From positions 682,001 to 746,000 of the forward strand of contig NZ_BDME01000001.1 in the NCBI RefSeq assembly GCF_002335445.1: a DNA stretch of 64,000 nucleotides, written 5' to 3'. Below, piece by piece: positions 34,825-45,463 of the stretch. A program made the position numbers and the translations under genes. Positions within the stretch are counted from its first letter, which is position 1. Every line of letters starts with the position of its first letter. Below the pieces are notes generated by a model. The model searched no databases, had not been told where the DNA came from, and saw nothing but the letters and a program-made list of their open reading frames with translations. This DNA comes from Lebetimonas natsushimae (GTDB taxonomy: Bacteria > Campylobacterota > Campylobacteria > Campylobacterales > Nautiliaceae).

Positions 34825-37578
34825 ATGGATATTAATAAACTCCTTAATTCCAAAGGGAGACTTTTAACTGAAATTTATTTTGAACTCCAAAAATATTATG
34901 ATGAAATTTATCCAAACGCTGTTGTTTTAATGGAGGTAGGGACGTTTTTTGAAACATATGAGGCTGAAGGTATAGGGAAAGCTAGAGAAATTGCAAATGT
35001 TTTAAATATTCAGCTTACCAAAAAAAACAAATCCATTCCCGAAATTGATAAAAAAAATCCTTTAATGGCCGGATTTCCCAATCATGCACTTGATAGGTAT
35101 CTTGAAAAACTGATTGATGAAAATAAATACACGCTAATTCTCATAAAACAAAAAGGTACTCCTCCAAATGTAAAAAGATATCTATCAGAAATAATATCCC
35201 CGGGGGTTAATCTTGAATATTCTAAAACATACGAAAATTATGTAACTTCAATAATTATAGAAAAATATTCAGCTTATCATGTGGGGTTTGCAAATATTGA
35301 TGTAAATACGGGAAAAAGTTATATTTATGAAAATTACTCCACAAAAGATGACCCAAGTTTTGCCTTGGATGAATTATTTAGACTTTTGCAGACCTATAGA
35401 TCAAATGAAATTATTTTAACTCTTAAAAATGTTGACTGCGATGAAATAGTAAATTATCTGGAACTTAGCGGAAAAAATATAATTATCAACAGAGCAAGAA
35501 TGAATATAAATTACCAAAATGAAATTTTTAAAAATGTTTACAATATTAATTCTCTTCTAAGCCCCATTGAAATCATGAATTTGGAAAAATACCCTCTAAT
35601 TACAGAAGCTCTTGGAATTTTACTTGAATTTGTAATAGCCCATAATAATGAACTTATTAAACATATTCAACTGCCGGTTTTAATAGAAGATGAAAATTTT
35701 GTATATCTAGGTAACAATCCTATAAAACAGCTTGAAATTGATAAAGTTTTAAAACTTATAGATAAAACAAAAACTCCAATGGGGAAAAGGTTAATAAAAG
35801 AAAGACTTTATAATCCTATAAAAGACGAAGAAGAGCTTAATAAAAGATATAAAGCTGTAAGTTTTATGCTAAACAGATATCACGAATTTGAAGAACTGCT
35901 CAAAAATATTTATGATTTGGAAAAAATCGACAGAAAAATAAAATTAAAACGTCTTCATCCTTTTGAACTTAATTTTTTGGTAAGTTCTTTGAAATCTTGC
36001 AGTGATATATATTTAAAACTTAAAAAAAGAACAACTAAGATTGATAATTATTTAAATTATATAGAGCGTCAATTTGATTTGGAAAAGGTAAATGTAAAAC
36101 TTGAAGATATTAAAGAAAGTTTTTTTAAAGACGGGGTTGATAAAGAATTAGATGAGCTTAATAATGAAAAAAAATATTATGTTAATCAACTTTTAAAATT
36201 AAAAGAAAATATAGAAAGCTTAGGGGATGTAAAGGTAGAAATCAATAAATTGGAAAAAGAGGGGTTTTATTTATCTCTTACAAAAAACAGATTTAATTTA
36301 ATTAAAGATAAATTTTTAAACAGTTTTTTAGAAATTGATAATAAAACACTGTTTTTTAAAGATTTGAAAATAAAAAATTTAACAAACAGTGTAAAGATTA
36401 CAGGAGAAATTATAGATGAAATCAGTGATAAAATTTTGGCACTTGAAAATAAAATTATTAAAAAAACTTTTAAGCTGTATTTAAAAACTTTAAATGAAAT
36501 GAATCGGGAATTTGATATTTTAAATAATCTATCAAATGAAATTGCCAAAATTGATGTGGCTGTGAGCAGTGCAAAAATTGCTAAAAAATTTAATTATTTT
36601 AAACCTAAAATTTCCAATAAAAGAGCAGTCTTTAAAGATTTACGTCATCCGTTAATAGAAATTAACCAGGAAAACGGGATATATGTACCAAATAATATTG
36701 ATTTTAATGAATATGACGGAATGCTTTTATATGGAATAAACAGTTCTGGTAAAAGCTCACTTATGAAAAGTGTCGGAATTGCTCTCTTTTTGGCTCAGAG
36801 TGGATTTTTTGTTCCGGCTGAAATGGAGTATAAACCGGTTGACGGCATTTTTACAAGGATTGAAGCAAAAGATAATCTTTCAAAAGGGCTCTCAACATTT
36901 GCCGTTGAAATGCTTGAACTTAAAAATATTTTTAACAGAGCTACAAGTAATTCTGTTGTTTTAGGGGATGAAATAGCTCATGGAACTGAAACCCTCTCAG
37001 CCCTTAGTATTGTAGCAAGTGCAGTAGTGAAACTTGCTAAAAGGAAAATAAATTTTCTTTTTGCCACACATCTTCATCAATTAATGGATTTAGATGAAAT
37101 TAAATTTCTGCCGAATGTAGTTGCTAAACATCTTGAAGTTCATTTTGACGGAGAAAAACTTATTTATGATAGGAAATTAAAAGATGGAAGTGGAAGTAGT
37201 GTATATGGTTTAGAATTTGCAAAATCTATTTATATGGATAAGGAGTTTTTGGAAACTGCTGAAAGTATAAGAAAAAAATTAAATAAAGAATATACTGAAT
37301 TTGAACTGTTAATTAAAAAGAAAAAAAGCAGATATAATAAAAATTTAATAGTTACAACCTGTGCAATATGTGGAAAGCCTGTTGATGATGTCCATCATAT
37401 TATCCCTCAGGAAAACGCAAAAGACGGGTTTGTAGGGCATATTCCAATTCATCATAAATATAATCTTATACCACTTTGTAAAAAGCATCATAAAATGGTA
37501 CATGAAGGTAAAATCAGAATTACCGGATTTGTGACTACTTCAAAAGGAATTGAATTACATTGGGAAGAAGAGACTTAA
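34825..37578 (+). CDS. MutS homologue with C-terminal HNH endonuclease domain (MutS7-like)
   Basis: The 917-residue protein has a MutS mismatch-recognition start with [11 protein letters not shown] (residues 36-46, equivalent to the GxFYE motif). Connector and lever regions follow. The ATPase has Walker [17 protein letters not shown] near 635-650, then [20 protein letters not shown] and Walker [13 protein letters not shown] near 710-720, plus FATHLHQL. After the ATPase, residues 846-893 form an HNH nuclease: [27 protein letters not shown]. This fusion marks the MutS7-type lineage known from some Campylobacterota, Bacteroidetes, giant viruses and octocoral mitochondria. It could combine mismatch recognition and strand nicking without MutL. 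Its stop overlaps the convergent gene by four bases. Confidence 0.92.
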   Translation: MDINKLLNSKGRLLTEIYFELQKYYDEIYPNAVVLMEVGTFFETYEAEGIGKAREIANVLNIQLTKKNKSIPEIDKKNPLMAGFPNHALDRYLEKLIDENKYTLILIKQKGTPPNVKRYLSEIISPGVNLEYSKTYENYVTSIIIEKYSAYHVGFANIDVNTGKSYIYENYSTKDDPSFALDELFRLLQTYRSNEIILTLKNVDCDEIVNYLELSGKNIIINRARMNINYQNEIFKNVYNINSLLSPIEIMNLEKYPLITEALGILLEFVIAHNNELIKHIQLPVLIEDENFVYLGNNPIKQLEIDKVLKLIDKTKTPMGKRLIKERLYNPIKDEEELNKRYKAVSFMLNRYHEFEELLKNIYDLEKIDRKIKLKRLHPFELNFLVSSLKSCSDIYLKLKKRTTKIDNYLNYIERQFDLEKVNVKLEDIKESFFKDGVDKELDELNNEKKYYVNQLLKLKENIESLGDVKVEINKLEKEGFYLSLTKNRFNLIKDKFLNSFLEIDNKTLFFKDLKIKNLTNSVKITGEIIDEISDKILALENKIIKKTFKLYLKTLNEMNREFDILNNLSNEIAKIDVAVSSAKIAKKFNYFKPKISNKRAVFKDLRHPLIEINQENGIYVPNNIDFNEYDGMLLYGINSSGKSSLMKSVGIALFLAQSGFFVPAEMEYKPVDGIFTRIEAKDNLSKGLSTFAVEMLELKNIFNRATSNSVVLGDEIAHGTETLSALSIVASAVVKLAKRKINFLFATHLHQLMDLDEIKFLPNVVAKHLEVHFDGEKLIYDRKLKDGSGSSVYGLEFAKSIYMDKEFLETAESIRKKLNKEYTEFELLIKKKKSRYNKNLIVTTCAICGKPVDDVHHIIPQENAKDGFVGHIPIHHKYNLIPLCKKHHKMVHEGKIRITGFVTTSKGIELHWEEET

Positions 37579-39428
37579 GAGTTTAGAATTTCTACAGCTT
37601 TAAGCATAAGAAGTCCTGCCTCATTTACGCTGTTTCTTCCCAAATATTTAGCTTCTCTGGCTGCAATATAAGCTTTATCGAAACTTTCTTTGCTGAGGCC
37701 AGATTTTTTAACAGCTTCTTTTATATTTTCAGGGAGGATTCTAACTTTTTTCTCTTTTACATACATACTACCAGTTTCTGCGATAGCTTTTACAACTCTA
37801 TAAATTGTTGGATTGATTGGTGCCCCAAAACCTTCTGGAACTCCACTCATAGCCTCATCCATCATTTTTCCGTATTCTGTTTCAACAATGTGCCCATCAG
37901 GCAATACTTCTAAAAACCCTTTTGATTCAAGTTTGTCAACTGCTTCAAATATTCTTGTTCTTTCTTCTTCATCTTTTCCTGCCAAAATATCCTCACATGA
38001 AATTCCAGTATCCGGAATCATTTTAAAAATATCCATTTCATATCTTGTCATAAATGGTAATTTTTTATGAGTTGCAATTTCTTCATACATAAGCCCTGAT
38101 TTAGTTGGCTCATATGTTCCTAAAATTCTCTCTTTTCTAGCTTCTTCTACCCATTCTCTGTTTGGTGCTGAGAAAACTTTATTTGAAATAGCAAGTGTTT
38201 TTACAGACCAGCTGTGAATTGCTCTTTCGTCTTTTTGGTCTTCAATTACTTTTTTGCCGTCTTCTGTTACAAAATATACTGCTTTTCCTTTTTCATCCAC
38301 ACCTTCGGTAATTAATCCAAAAGCTTCAAGTGAATACAGATATTCTCTTAAATTAAAATTATCATCAAACCATTTTTTCTTATCTTCTAAATCAGAGAAT
38401 TTTTTAGCAATTTCTTGTTTTTTCTTAGGCATTTCATCAAGTCTTCTGCCATATTTTTCAATAAGTTTTTTATATTCTTTAATTTTTCTTTCTATTAATT
38501 CTGCTCTAATTTCTTCAAATGTAGGTGTTTCTTCCGGATTGTTAGGTACTTTCTCATCCCAGATTTTTTGAATGGTTTTTAGAGTTTCAATTTCTTCTTG
38601 TTCAATAGCAAATGTTTTTAGAGGTTTGTCTGTTTTATCTCTATAGATTCTATAAACATCAAGAGCTTTTTCCCCAGCTTTTGTTAGTTCATCTACATTT
38701 GTTACATATCCAAGAGTTTCGAGGTTGGCCAAAGAGTCTAATTCAATTTCTTCTCCGTCAGCCACCTTTGCAATATCTTCTAAAATTGACAAATCAAGAA
38801 CACTTCCTTCATTTGCCCAACCTCCGTAAGTTAATGTTTCTTTTACAGCCTGACCTAGTTCTGTAAAAGTAAAATATTCTCCCACAGGAATTGAATATGC
38901 AATTAATCTCATTGCTTCTAGTAAATCTTTGTTATTTCCTTCAATTGCTAAATAATGTGCATCGGTTGGTCCCATTGGAGATTTTCTGATGTAATCTGCC
39001 AATTTAGCATCTATTACTAATTCTGGACTTATTATTTTATACGCTTCATATAAATCAAGTGCTTCCTGAGTAAGTTCGCCGTTTTTAGCAAATCCTCTTT
39101 TTTCAAGTTCCGTATTTGTAATTTTAGTAGTTTTATTTTTATTTTTTGCAGCTGCATCAATCATTGCAATAACTTCGCTGCTGACCCATTTAAATTCATC
39201 TTTCCATTCATCTATTGATTGGATTTTGTCTTTTACCCTGTTTAAAACGTTGGCAATAATTTCCCCTCCATAAGTAAATTCCGCAACAGCCGGCATTGGA
39301 AATCTTATAATTCCGCTTAAAGTCAATTCTTCGACTGCTTCATTGTTAAGTGCTTCTGTTTTAATTGTTTTTGTGTCTGAATTTAATAACTCTAATATTA
39401 TCTTTGCTGCTTCTTTTTTAATTACCAT
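37575..39428 (-). CDS. DUF505-like protein with repeated winged-helix-like units
   Basis: This 617-residue acidic and soluble protein has no membrane segment. Its composition suggests a series of winged-helix-like modules: similar elements recur, such as [20 protein letters not shown] (near 110-130) and [21 protein letters not shown] (near 235-256), with further [18 protein letters not shown]-type hairpins. It also contains a charged helical stretch rich in Lys/Glu near 310-350. I believe it belongs to DUF505, a family of archaea and thermophilic bacteria with no known function; this is from memory and is moderately sure. GAGGAGG gives a very strong ribosome binding site, which suggests high expression. 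It is monocistronic and convergent with MutS. Confidence 0.6.
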   Translation of the reverse strand: MVIKKEAAKIILELLNSDTKTIKTEALNNEAVEELTLSGIIRFPMPAVAEFTYGGEIIANVLNRVKDKIQSIDEWKDEFKWVSSEVIAMIDAAAKNKNKTTKITNTELEKRGFAKNGELTQEALDLYEAYKIISPELVIDAKLADYIRKSPMGPTDAHYLAIEGNNKDLLEAMRLIAYSIPVGEYFTFTELGQAVKETLTYGGWANEGSVLDLSILEDIAKVADGEEIELDSLANLETLGYVTNVDELTKAGEKALDVYRIYRDKTDKPLKTFAIEQEEIETLKTIQKIWDEKVPNNPEETPTFEEIRAELIERKIKEYKKLIEKYGRRLDEMPKKKQEIAKKFSDLEDKKKWFDDNFNLREYLYSLEAFGLITEGVDEKGKAVYFVTEDGKKVIEDQKDERAIHSWSVKTLAISNKVFSAPNREWVEEARKERILGTYEPTKSGLMYEEIATHKKLPFMTRYEMDIFKMIPDTGISCEDILAGKDEEERTRIFEAVDKLESKGFLEVLPDGHIVETEYGKMMDEAMSGVPEGFGAPINPTIYRVVKAIAETGSMYVKEKKVRILPENIKEAVKKSGLSKESFDKAYIAAREAKYLGRNSVNEAGLLMLKAVEILNS

Positions 39429-39534
39429 TTCTGCGCCTCCTCTTTTTTATTTTTTATAATTATAACAAATCATTTTATTTTAGTCAATATCACTAAAGGT
39501 TTAAATTAAAAGGTTTTTAGAAGAAAAAAAAGAG

Positions 39535-40260
39535 TTAGTTTTCTTCTTTATATGGATTTATAACCTTTGCAATCCATATAGAAAGACCGTATAAAACAAG
39601 AAGTGGAGTTGCCATAGCAAGCTGTGAAAATAAATCAGGAGGAGTTAAAACTGCTGCAACAATAAAGATAATAACTACAGCGTATCGGAAGAAATCTTTA
39701 AGGGTTTTGTCTGTAATAAGTCCCAGTTTTGCTAAAAAATACGAAAGTACCGGTAATTCAAATGCGATACCAAAACCTATCATTATTTTTAATGATACAC
39801 TCACATATTCGCTGATTTTAAGCATTGCCACGAAATTTTGACCGCCAAAATTGATTAAAACCTTAAATCCTATCGGAAATACAACAAAATATGCAAATGC
39901 CGCACCTATATAAAACATCAAAGTTCCAAATACTACAAAAGGCAGTACTAATTTTTTTTCATTTTCATATAGACCTGGAGCAATAAATTTCCATAACTGA
40001 TATAAAATCACAGGCAGGGATGCAAAAAGTGCCGTATAAAGTGACACTTTTACAGCAGTCATAAATGGTTCTACAAGATTTGTAAAAATCATTTCCGAAT
40101 TTTGAGAAGTATGCAAAACATCTGTTGCGGGTTTTGCCAAAAAGGCAAAAATTTGTTTCCAAAACAAAAACGCAATTATGAATAGAATAAAAAATATAAC
40201 TACAATTTTTATCAGTCTACTTCTAAGTTCCGCAATATGCGGTCTTAATTCATCAAGCAT
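39535..40260 (-). CDS. tatC: Sec-independent protein translocase TatC
   Basis: This 241-residue protein has six membrane helices and TatC hallmarks: [12 protein letters not shown] at the N-terminus, a first periplasmic loop with [22 protein letters not shown], and the periplasmic loop ending before [11 protein letters not shown]. TatC recognises twin-arginine signal peptides of folded exported proteins. It overlaps tatA by eight bases and is coexpressed with it. A T-rich loop follows the stop but no convincing terminator. Confidence 0.95.
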   Translation of the reverse strand: MLDELRPHIAELRSRLIKIVVIFFILFIIAFLFWKQIFAFLAKPATDVLHTSQNSEMIFTNLVEPFMTAVKVSLYTALFASLPVILYQLWKFIAPGLYENEKKLVLPFVVFGTLMFYIGAAFAYFVVFPIGFKVLINFGGQNFVAMLKISEYVSVSLKIMIGFGIAFELPVLSYFLAKLGLITDKTLKDFFRYAVVIIFIVAAVLTPPDLFSQLAMATPLLVLYGLSIWIAKVINPYKEEN

Positions 40261-40495
40261 TTACATCTTTTTTTTCAGTTTTTTCAACTGTCGCATCTGT
40301 AACGTTTTTATTTTCTTCTATTTTTTCAACTTTTTCAACATTTTTACTGGTTTCTTCTTCTCCTTCTTTTACGGCATCTTTAAAGTTTTTAATACCCTTT
40401 CCAAGACCCTGGGCAAGTTCAGGTATTTTTTTGCCCCCGAAAAGTAGTAATACGATTACCAAGATTACAATTATTTGCCAAGTACCAATTCCCAT
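40253..40495 (-). CDS. tatA: Twin-arginine translocase TatA
   Basis: This 80-residue protein has one N-terminal membrane helix ([22 protein letters not shown]), the [21 protein letters not shown] amphipathic helix that defines TatA, and a charged, low-complexity Glu/Lys/Val tail. It forms the translocation pore with TatC. I choose ATG at 40495 (MGIGTWQ, typical for the family), with AAAGGA six bases upstream, rather than an in-frame ATG at 40513. It is followed directly by tatC; no separate tatB is in this window. Confidence 0.92.
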   Translation of the reverse strand: MGIGTWQIIVILVIVLLLFGGKKIPELAQGLGKGIKNFKDAVKEGEEETSKNVEKVEKIEENKNVTDATVEKTEKKDVNA

Positions 40496-40583
40496 AATAA
40501 ATCCTTTTTGCAAAATTTTAGCATAATTTTAAAAAAAATATAGATATTTTGATAAAATTTTATAAATTAAAAAAAGGGAATGT

Positions 40584-41204
40584 ATGAAATTAGCTGTTTT
40601 TGATTTTGATTCAACGCTTATGGATGGTGAAACAATAGATTTTTTAGCCGAACCTCTTGGACTTAAAAATAAAGTGTCTGCAATTACAGAAATGGCAATG
40701 AGAGGTGAACTTGATTTTTTTGAATCTCTTATAATGAGGGTAAAACTGCTTGAAGGGCTGGAAGTTAAAAAAGTTAATGAAATTTGTCATAATCTGCCTT
40801 ATATGCCGGGAGCTGAGGAAACTATTAAAGCTTTAAAAAAAGACGGAGTCAAAGTAGTCGTTTTTAGCGGCGGATTTAGAAATGCTACAAGTTATGCAAA
40901 AAAAATTTTGGGATTTGACGCCGATTTTAGTAACACGTTGCATTCAAAAAATGGTATTTTGACGGGTCTTGTCGGCGGGGAGATGATGTTTTCCCATTCT
41001 AAGGGTGATATGTTGAAAAGAATTCAGGAAATTTTAGGAATTACATCAGAAGAAACAATGGCGGTAGGTGATGGCGCTAATGATTTGAGTATGTTTAAAT
41101 ATGCTAAAACAAAAGTTGCTTTTTGTGCAAAGGAAGTTTTAAAAAAAGAGGCTAATATTATAATAGAAGAAAAAGATTTGACAAAAATTCTGGAATTTAT
41201 TTAA
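40584..41204 (+). CDS. serB: Phosphoserine phosphatase
   Basis: This 206-residue HAD hydrolase begins with motif I VFDFDSTLMDGETIDFLA (Asp7 and Asp9). VVVFSGGFRNAT is motif II, followed by KGDMLKRI, and AVGDGANDLSMF is motif IV. The substrate-binding Glu follows motif I as in SerB. It makes serine from phosphoserine. It lacks the N-terminal ACT-like part of E. coli SerB, as in other Campylobacterota. tal follows nine bases after its stop. Confidence 0.9.
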   Translation: MKLAVFDFDSTLMDGETIDFLAEPLGLKNKVSAITEMAMRGELDFFESLIMRVKLLEGLEVKKVNEICHNLPYMPGAEETIKALKKDGVKVVVFSGGFRNATSYAKKILGFDADFSNTLHSKNGILTGLVGGEMMFSHSKGDMLKRIQEILGITSEETMAVGDGANDLSMFKYAKTKVAFCAKEVLKKEANIIIEEKDLTKILEFI

Positions 41205-41213
41205 GGAGCAAGC

Positions 41214-42158
41214 ATGACAAGTATTTGGGTTGATTATTTAGACAGGGAATTTTTAGATAATGAATTTAAAGATATGGTTGAGAGTGGAATGGTAAACGGT
41301 CTTACAAGTAATCCCGCAATTTTTGCAAACGCCCTTAAAAAAGATGTCTATAAAGAAGATGTTGCAAGATTAAAAGATAAAACGCCTAAAGAAATTTATG
41401 AAGAAAATGCTGTAAAAGATATACAAAAAGCTTGTGATGTTTTAAAAGAAAATTATGAAAAAGGAAATGACGGGTTTGCAAGTATTGAAGTGGACCCACG
41501 TCTTATTAACGACACAAAAGGGACTATTGACGAGGCACTAAGGCTTTATGATAAAATCGAGAGGGAAAATGTAATGATAAAAATTCCGGCAAATGAGGCT
41601 GGATATAAAGCAATGGAGGAACTTGCCAAAAAAGGGATAAATATAAATGCAACTTTGGTTTTTTCTCCTAATCAGGCGTTGAGGGCTTTTGAGGCAATAG
41701 ATAAAGGCAATGTAAAGGGGGTAATTTCAATTTTTGTAAGCAGGTTTGACAGAAAATTAAATCCTCAACTTGGCATGCAGAATTTGGCAAAAGACAGAGT
41801 CGGGTTTTTTAATGCCATAAAAATATACAATTTGATAGAAGATGAAAAAAGTGAAAACATAAAAGCCCTTTTTGCCTCAACGGGTGTAAAACAGGATTAT
41901 CTACCAAAAGATTATTATGTTCAGAATTTATATTTGCCAAATAGTGTATTGACCTTGCCTCTTGACGTAATTGAAGCAATTAAAGATAAGGAACTGGAAG
42001 AGAGTTTTCACTTTCAGACAAAACACATAGACGCATTTTTCAGTTTTTTAACTCCTGCTAGAATAAATATGCAAAAAGTTTATCAGGAATTGTTTGAAGA
42101 AGGGGTAAAAGCATTTGAGAAAGCATTTAATGATATGCTTTTATCAATAAAGGAATAA
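41214..42158 (+). CDS. tal: Transaldolase
   Basis: This 314-residue barrel enzyme of the longer TalB/mycobacterial-like type reads IWVDYLDREFLD, NGLTSNPAIFANAL, SIEVDPRLI, and MIKIPANEAGYKAMEEL with the Schiff-base Lys in IKIPA. NATLVFSPNQALRAFEA and ISIFVSRFDR follow. It transfers the dihydroxyacetone unit between sugars in the non-oxidative pentose phosphate pathway. AAGGAG precedes the start. serB, tal and pilT are closely spaced in one operon. Confidence 0.92.
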   Translation: MTSIWVDYLDREFLDNEFKDMVESGMVNGLTSNPAIFANALKKDVYKEDVARLKDKTPKEIYEENAVKDIQKACDVLKENYEKGNDGFASIEVDPRLINDTKGTIDEALRLYDKIERENVMIKIPANEAGYKAMEELAKKGININATLVFSPNQALRAFEAIDKGNVKGVISIFVSRFDRKLNPQLGMQNLAKDRVGFFNAIKIYNLIEDEKSENIKALFASTGVKQDYLPKDYYVQNLYLPNSVLTLPLDVIEAIKDKELEESFHFQTKHIDAFFSFLTPARINMQKVYQELFEEGVKAFEKAFNDMLLSIKE

Positions 42159-42159
42159 A

Positions 42160-43284
42160 ATGACTAGAGAACAACTTGTAAAATATTTAAATTTTTTAGT
42201 ACAAAAAGAAGGAAGCGATTTACATATAAAGGCTGGGGACGGTATTAGAGTAAGAATACAGGGAAAACTTGTACCGATTGAAAGTCCGAAATTAACTAGA
42301 GAAAGTGTAATAGAATTGCTTAAAGAAATTTTAAGAAGTAGATTTGATGAGATGGTTAAGAAAAAAGAAATAGATTTTAATTATAAGCTGGATGAGAATT
42401 ACCGTTTTAGGGGGAATGCTTTTTTTCAAATTGACGGTCCAAGCATAGTATTTAGAACAATTCCCGTTAATATACCGACAATAGAAGATTTAAAATTGCC
42501 TCCCGTTATAAAAAAATTTACAGAAATAGAAAGAGGGCTGGTTTTGGTAACCGGTGTAACAGGTAGCGGTAAATCAACAACACTTGCAGCTATGATAGAT
42601 GAAATAAATAATAAAAAAGCAAAACATATTATTACAATTGAGGACCCGGTTGAGTTTGTTCATAAAGATAAAAAATGTTTAATAAACCAAAGAAGTTTGG
42701 GGGAAGACACTTTAAGTTTTTCAAACGCGCTTAGGGCAGCTTTAAGAGAAGACCCTGATATTATTTTAGTCGGGGAGATGAGGGATTTGGAAACAATTGA
42801 AATTGCCTTGCATGCAGCCGAGACAGGTCATCTTGTTTATTCAACATTACATACATTGGATGCAAAAGAAACAATAAACAGAATTATAGGTGTATTTCCG
42901 CCGAGTGAACAGCATAGAATTAGAATGACTCTTGGAAGTGTGCTGGAAGGAGTTATTTCTCAAAGGTTAGTGCCTACAGTGGACGGAAAAAGAACAGCTG
43001 CAATGGAAATATTAATTAAAACACCAAGAATCAGAGAACTCATTTTTCAGGATAGGGATGAAGAGATCAGAGATACTATTGAAGAAGGTAAAAAAATATA
43101 TGGTACTCAAAGTTTTGATCAGCATTTAGTTGATTTGGTACTTGAGGGAAGAGTGGATGAAAAAACTGCTCTTGAATACGCTACAAGCAGGGATGATTTT
43201 ATTCTTAAACTTAAAAAAGCTAAACTTGACAAAGGTATTGAGGTAATAAGTGATGAAAAAATCGGTTTAAAAATTGATAATTAA
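42160..43284 (+). CDS. pilT: Type IV pilus retraction ATPase (PilT)
   Basis: This 374-residue secretion ATPase has the N-terminal PAS-like half with GSDLHIKAG and VRIQGKLVPI. Walker A is VTGVTGSGKSTTLAAMID, the Asp box is ITIEDPVEFVH, then LREDPDIILVGEMRD (Walker B), HAAETGHLVYSTLHT (His box) and a C-terminal portion that includes the retraction-type region. PilT depolymerises type IV pili for twitching or DNA uptake. No other pilus gene is in the window. It starts one base after tal, and rplY has its own promoter downstream. Confidence 0.92.
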   Translation: MTREQLVKYLNFLVQKEGSDLHIKAGDGIRVRIQGKLVPIESPKLTRESVIELLKEILRSRFDEMVKKKEIDFNYKLDENYRFRGNAFFQIDGPSIVFRTIPVNIPTIEDLKLPPVIKKFTEIERGLVLVTGVTGSGKSTTLAAMIDEINNKKAKHIITIEDPVEFVHKDKKCLINQRSLGEDTLSFSNALRAALREDPDIILVGEMRDLETIEIALHAAETGHLVYSTLHTLDAKETINRIIGVFPPSEQHRIRMTLGSVLEGVISQRLVPTVDGKRTAAMEILIKTPRIRELIFQDRDEEIRDTIEEGKKIYGTQSFDQHLVDLVLEGRVDEKTALEYATSRDDFILKLKKAKLDKGIEVISDEKIGLKIDN

Positions 43285-43295
43285 AAAATTTTTGA

Positions 43296-43301
43296 TATAA
43301 T
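43296..43301 (+). promoter_or_regulatory. -10 box for rplY
   Basis: TATAAT (TTGATATAATTTC context) lies after the pilT stop, 29 bases before the rplY ATG; TAAGGAG at 43318-43324 is the ribosome binding site. Confidence 0.55.
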
Positions 43302-43329
43302 TTCACCTCAATAAATTTAAGGAGTAAAC

Positions 43330-43866
43330 ATGTTACAAGGAATTATCAGAGAGAGTACCTCAAAAAAAGACACTAAAAAACTCAGGAGGGATGGTTATCT
43401 GATTGCAAACGTTTATGGAAAAGGTCTTGAAAACATAAACGCTGCATTCAAAATGGGTGATTTTATTAAATATATGAAAAATAAAGAACATTTAATTTTT
43501 CCTGTAAAACTTGGGGATAAAGAATTAAAAGTTGTTGTTCAGGAATATCAAAAACACCCGGTAACAGGAGAACTTTTACATGTGGATTTATTAGTTGCAC
43601 AAGACGGTGTAAAATCATATTATCATGTTCCTATTAAAGTAAAAGGAACTCCTATTGGTCTTAAAAACAAAGGTGTATTGATTTATCACAGAAGAAGAAT
43701 TAAAGTGAAAGCTGCACCGGAAAATCTACCAGATTATTTTGAACTTGATGTAAGCAATCTAGATGTTGGTGACAATATTCTAATTAGAGATATAAAGATG
43801 CCAGAAGGTGTTGAATGCTACTTAAATCCTTCAATTCCAGTAGTAGGGGTAATTAAAGCTAAATAA
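43330..43866 (+). CDS. rplY: Ribosomal protein bL25 (CTC form)
   Basis: This 178-residue protein has an N-terminal 5S rRNA-binding domain ([26 protein letters not shown]) and a C-terminal beta domain ([23 protein letters not shown], then VGVIKAK), which is the longer CTC-type L25. It binds 5S rRNA in the large subunit and is associated with stress in some bacteria. It has its own promoter and precedes pth by 35 bases, an order conserved in many bacteria. Confidence 0.95.
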   Translation: MLQGIIRESTSKKDTKKLRRDGYLIANVYGKGLENINAAFKMGDFIKYMKNKEHLIFPVKLGDKELKVVVQEYQKHPVTGELLHVDLLVAQDGVKSYYHVPIKVKGTPIGLKNKGVLIYHRRRIKVKAAPENLPDYFELDVSNLDVGDNILIRDIKMPEGVECYLNPSIPVVGVIKAK

Positions 43867-43901
43867 TTTCCCCTTTTTTATTTTAAAGTGAAAAGTAAAC
43901 G

Positions 43902-44441
43902 GTGAAAAAACTAATTGTAGGGCTTGGAAATCCGGGTAAAAAATATGCGTTAAACCGTCATAATGTAGGTTTTATGGCAGTTGATTATTTAGTAGATGAA
44001 TTTAATGCGAGTAAATCAGGTAATTATAAAGGCGAACTTTTCAGTTTTAAAGATTTCTTATTTTTAAAACCTTCAACATATATGAATTTAAGCGGAGAAA
44101 GTGTAATACTTGTTAAAAATTTTTATAAAATAGACAATGAAAATATAATAGTGATCCATGACGATTTGGATCTAAAACTAGGCGCCCTTAAATTTAAAAG
44201 AGGAGGCAGCAGCGGCGGTCATAACGGACTTAAGTCTATTGACAAATATATCGGAAATGATTATTATAGAATAAGAATCGGAATTGGCAGACCTGAGAGA
44301 AAAGAAGAAGTGGTAAATTATGTATTAAGTGATTTTTCTAAGGATGAATTAGAATGTGTAAAAACCACTTTTCCGATAATAAAAAAAGCAGTTTTTGAAA
44401 TAGATAAAGCCGCTTCAAAATATTCAAGGAAATCTTGTTAA
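43902..44441 (+). CDS. pth: Peptidyl-tRNA hydrolase
   Basis: This 179-residue enzyme begins LIVGLGNPGKKYALNRHNVGFM, with the catalytic His in HNVGF. It has FLKPSTYMNLSG, VIHDDLDL and RGGSSGGHNGLKSI, which are canonical Pth segments. It releases tRNA from stalled peptidyl-tRNA. Start: GTG 43902. The stop codon shares a base with the ATG of the permease gene. Confidence 0.96.
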   Translation: MKKLIVGLGNPGKKYALNRHNVGFMAVDYLVDEFNASKSGNYKGELFSFKDFLFLKPSTYMNLSGESVILVKNFYKIDNENIIVIHDDLDLKLGALKFKRGGSSGGHNGLKSIDKYIGNDYYRIRIGIGRPERKEEVVNYVLSDFSKDELECVKTTFPIIKKAVFEIDKAASKYSRKSC

Positions 44442-45463
44442 TGTATTTTGTATATTTATTAAAAAAATATATTAAAAATTTTTTTATTTTTTTGTTTAGT
44501 TTGTCTTTTTTATATTTATTAATAGACATAATAGCTAACTTTTCAAAACTTCCGAATTCTTCTAATTTACAAATCTTATATTCTGTGTATGTTTTAGGGT
44601 ATTCTTTTGAAAATTTTTATCCTTTAGCATTAATTTTTTCTTTTTTATACAGTATTTATTATTTGATTAAATATAACTATATGGTTTCTTTTTATTCTCT
44701 CGGATTTTCAAAAAGAAAAATATTATTTCCATTTTTATTTTTAGCATTTATTGTTTATTTATTATTTTTAGTATTGGACAATACAAATTATGTATATTTA
44801 AATCAAAAAGCAAAAAATATAATTTCTAGTAAAAAAATAAAAAAGGAAAATCTCTTTTTAAAACATAAAAATAACATTGTATATATTAAAGAATTAAAAC
44901 CTCTTTTAAAAAAAGCTATAGGTTTAAAAATTTTTGTTTTAAATAATATGGAGTTAAAAAAAATTATCAATATTAAAGAAGCCATTTATCAGAATAATGT
45001 CTGGAATGGTACAGATGTAACTATAATAACTATAAATAATGATAAAATGAATGTAAAGAAATTACATAATTTATCGGTTTTAAAAAATTTTGAGCCACTG
45101 GTTTTATCTAACCTTAAAAGATTAGATTCATTATCCATTAAAGATGCCTTGCTTGCAATTAAAATTTTTAAGGATATTAAATTAAATAAAATAATTGCGG
45201 TTTTACTTTATAAAATACTTACACCGTTGAGTATTATTTTGTTGTTAATTTATTTTATGTACATTTCCCCTATACATCAGAGAATTTCAAATATTTCAGT
45301 ATTTATGATAAAATCAATTTTTTTTGTAATTTTTATATGGGGAATTAATTTATTGATTTATAAATTTGTCAAACAGGGAGTATTGTCTCCTTTTGTTTTA
45401 TTTCTTCCATTACTTTTTATTGTTATATTAGATTTTTATGTAATAAAAAAGGAGAATTTATGA
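44441..45463 (+). CDS. LptF/LptG (YjgP/YjgQ) family permease
   Basis: This 340-residue membrane protein has hydrophobic segments near residues 6-30, 55-75, 95-115 and three C-terminal ones. A soluble beta-rich periplasmic region lies between (KEENLFLKHKNNIVYIKELKPL onwards). It matches the YjgP/YjgQ layout, the transmembrane partners of LptB for LPS export. Conservation is low, as usual for this family, so F or G is not assigned. I choose ATG 44441 over TTG 44435 because AAGGA lies at a better distance. It overlaps lysA by four bases. It is strikingly A/T- and Lys/Ile-rich. Confidence 0.8.
   Translation: MYFVYLLKKYIKNFFIFLFSLSFLYLLIDIIANFSKLPNSSNLQILYSVYVLGYSFENFYPLALIFSFLYSIYYLIKYNYMVSFYSLGFSKRKILFPFLFLAFIVYLLFLVLDNTNYVYLNQKAKNIISSKKIKKENLFLKHKNNIVYIKELKPLLKKAIGLKIFVLNNMELKKIINIKEAIYQNNVWNGTDVTIITINNDKMNVKKLHNLSVLKNFEPLVLSNLKRLDSLSIKDALLAIKIFKDIKLNKIIAVLLYKILTPLSIILLLIYFMYISPIHQRISNISVFMIKSIFFVIFIWGINLLIYKFVKQGVLSPFVLFLPLLFIVILDFYVIKKENL

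Noticed and set aside
39519-39547. AGAAGAAAA / TTTTCTTCT inverted repeat after tatC as a terminator
   Set aside because: The stem is A/T-rich and, on the tatC strand, is followed by A rather than T residues, so it does not have the form of a Rho-independent terminator.
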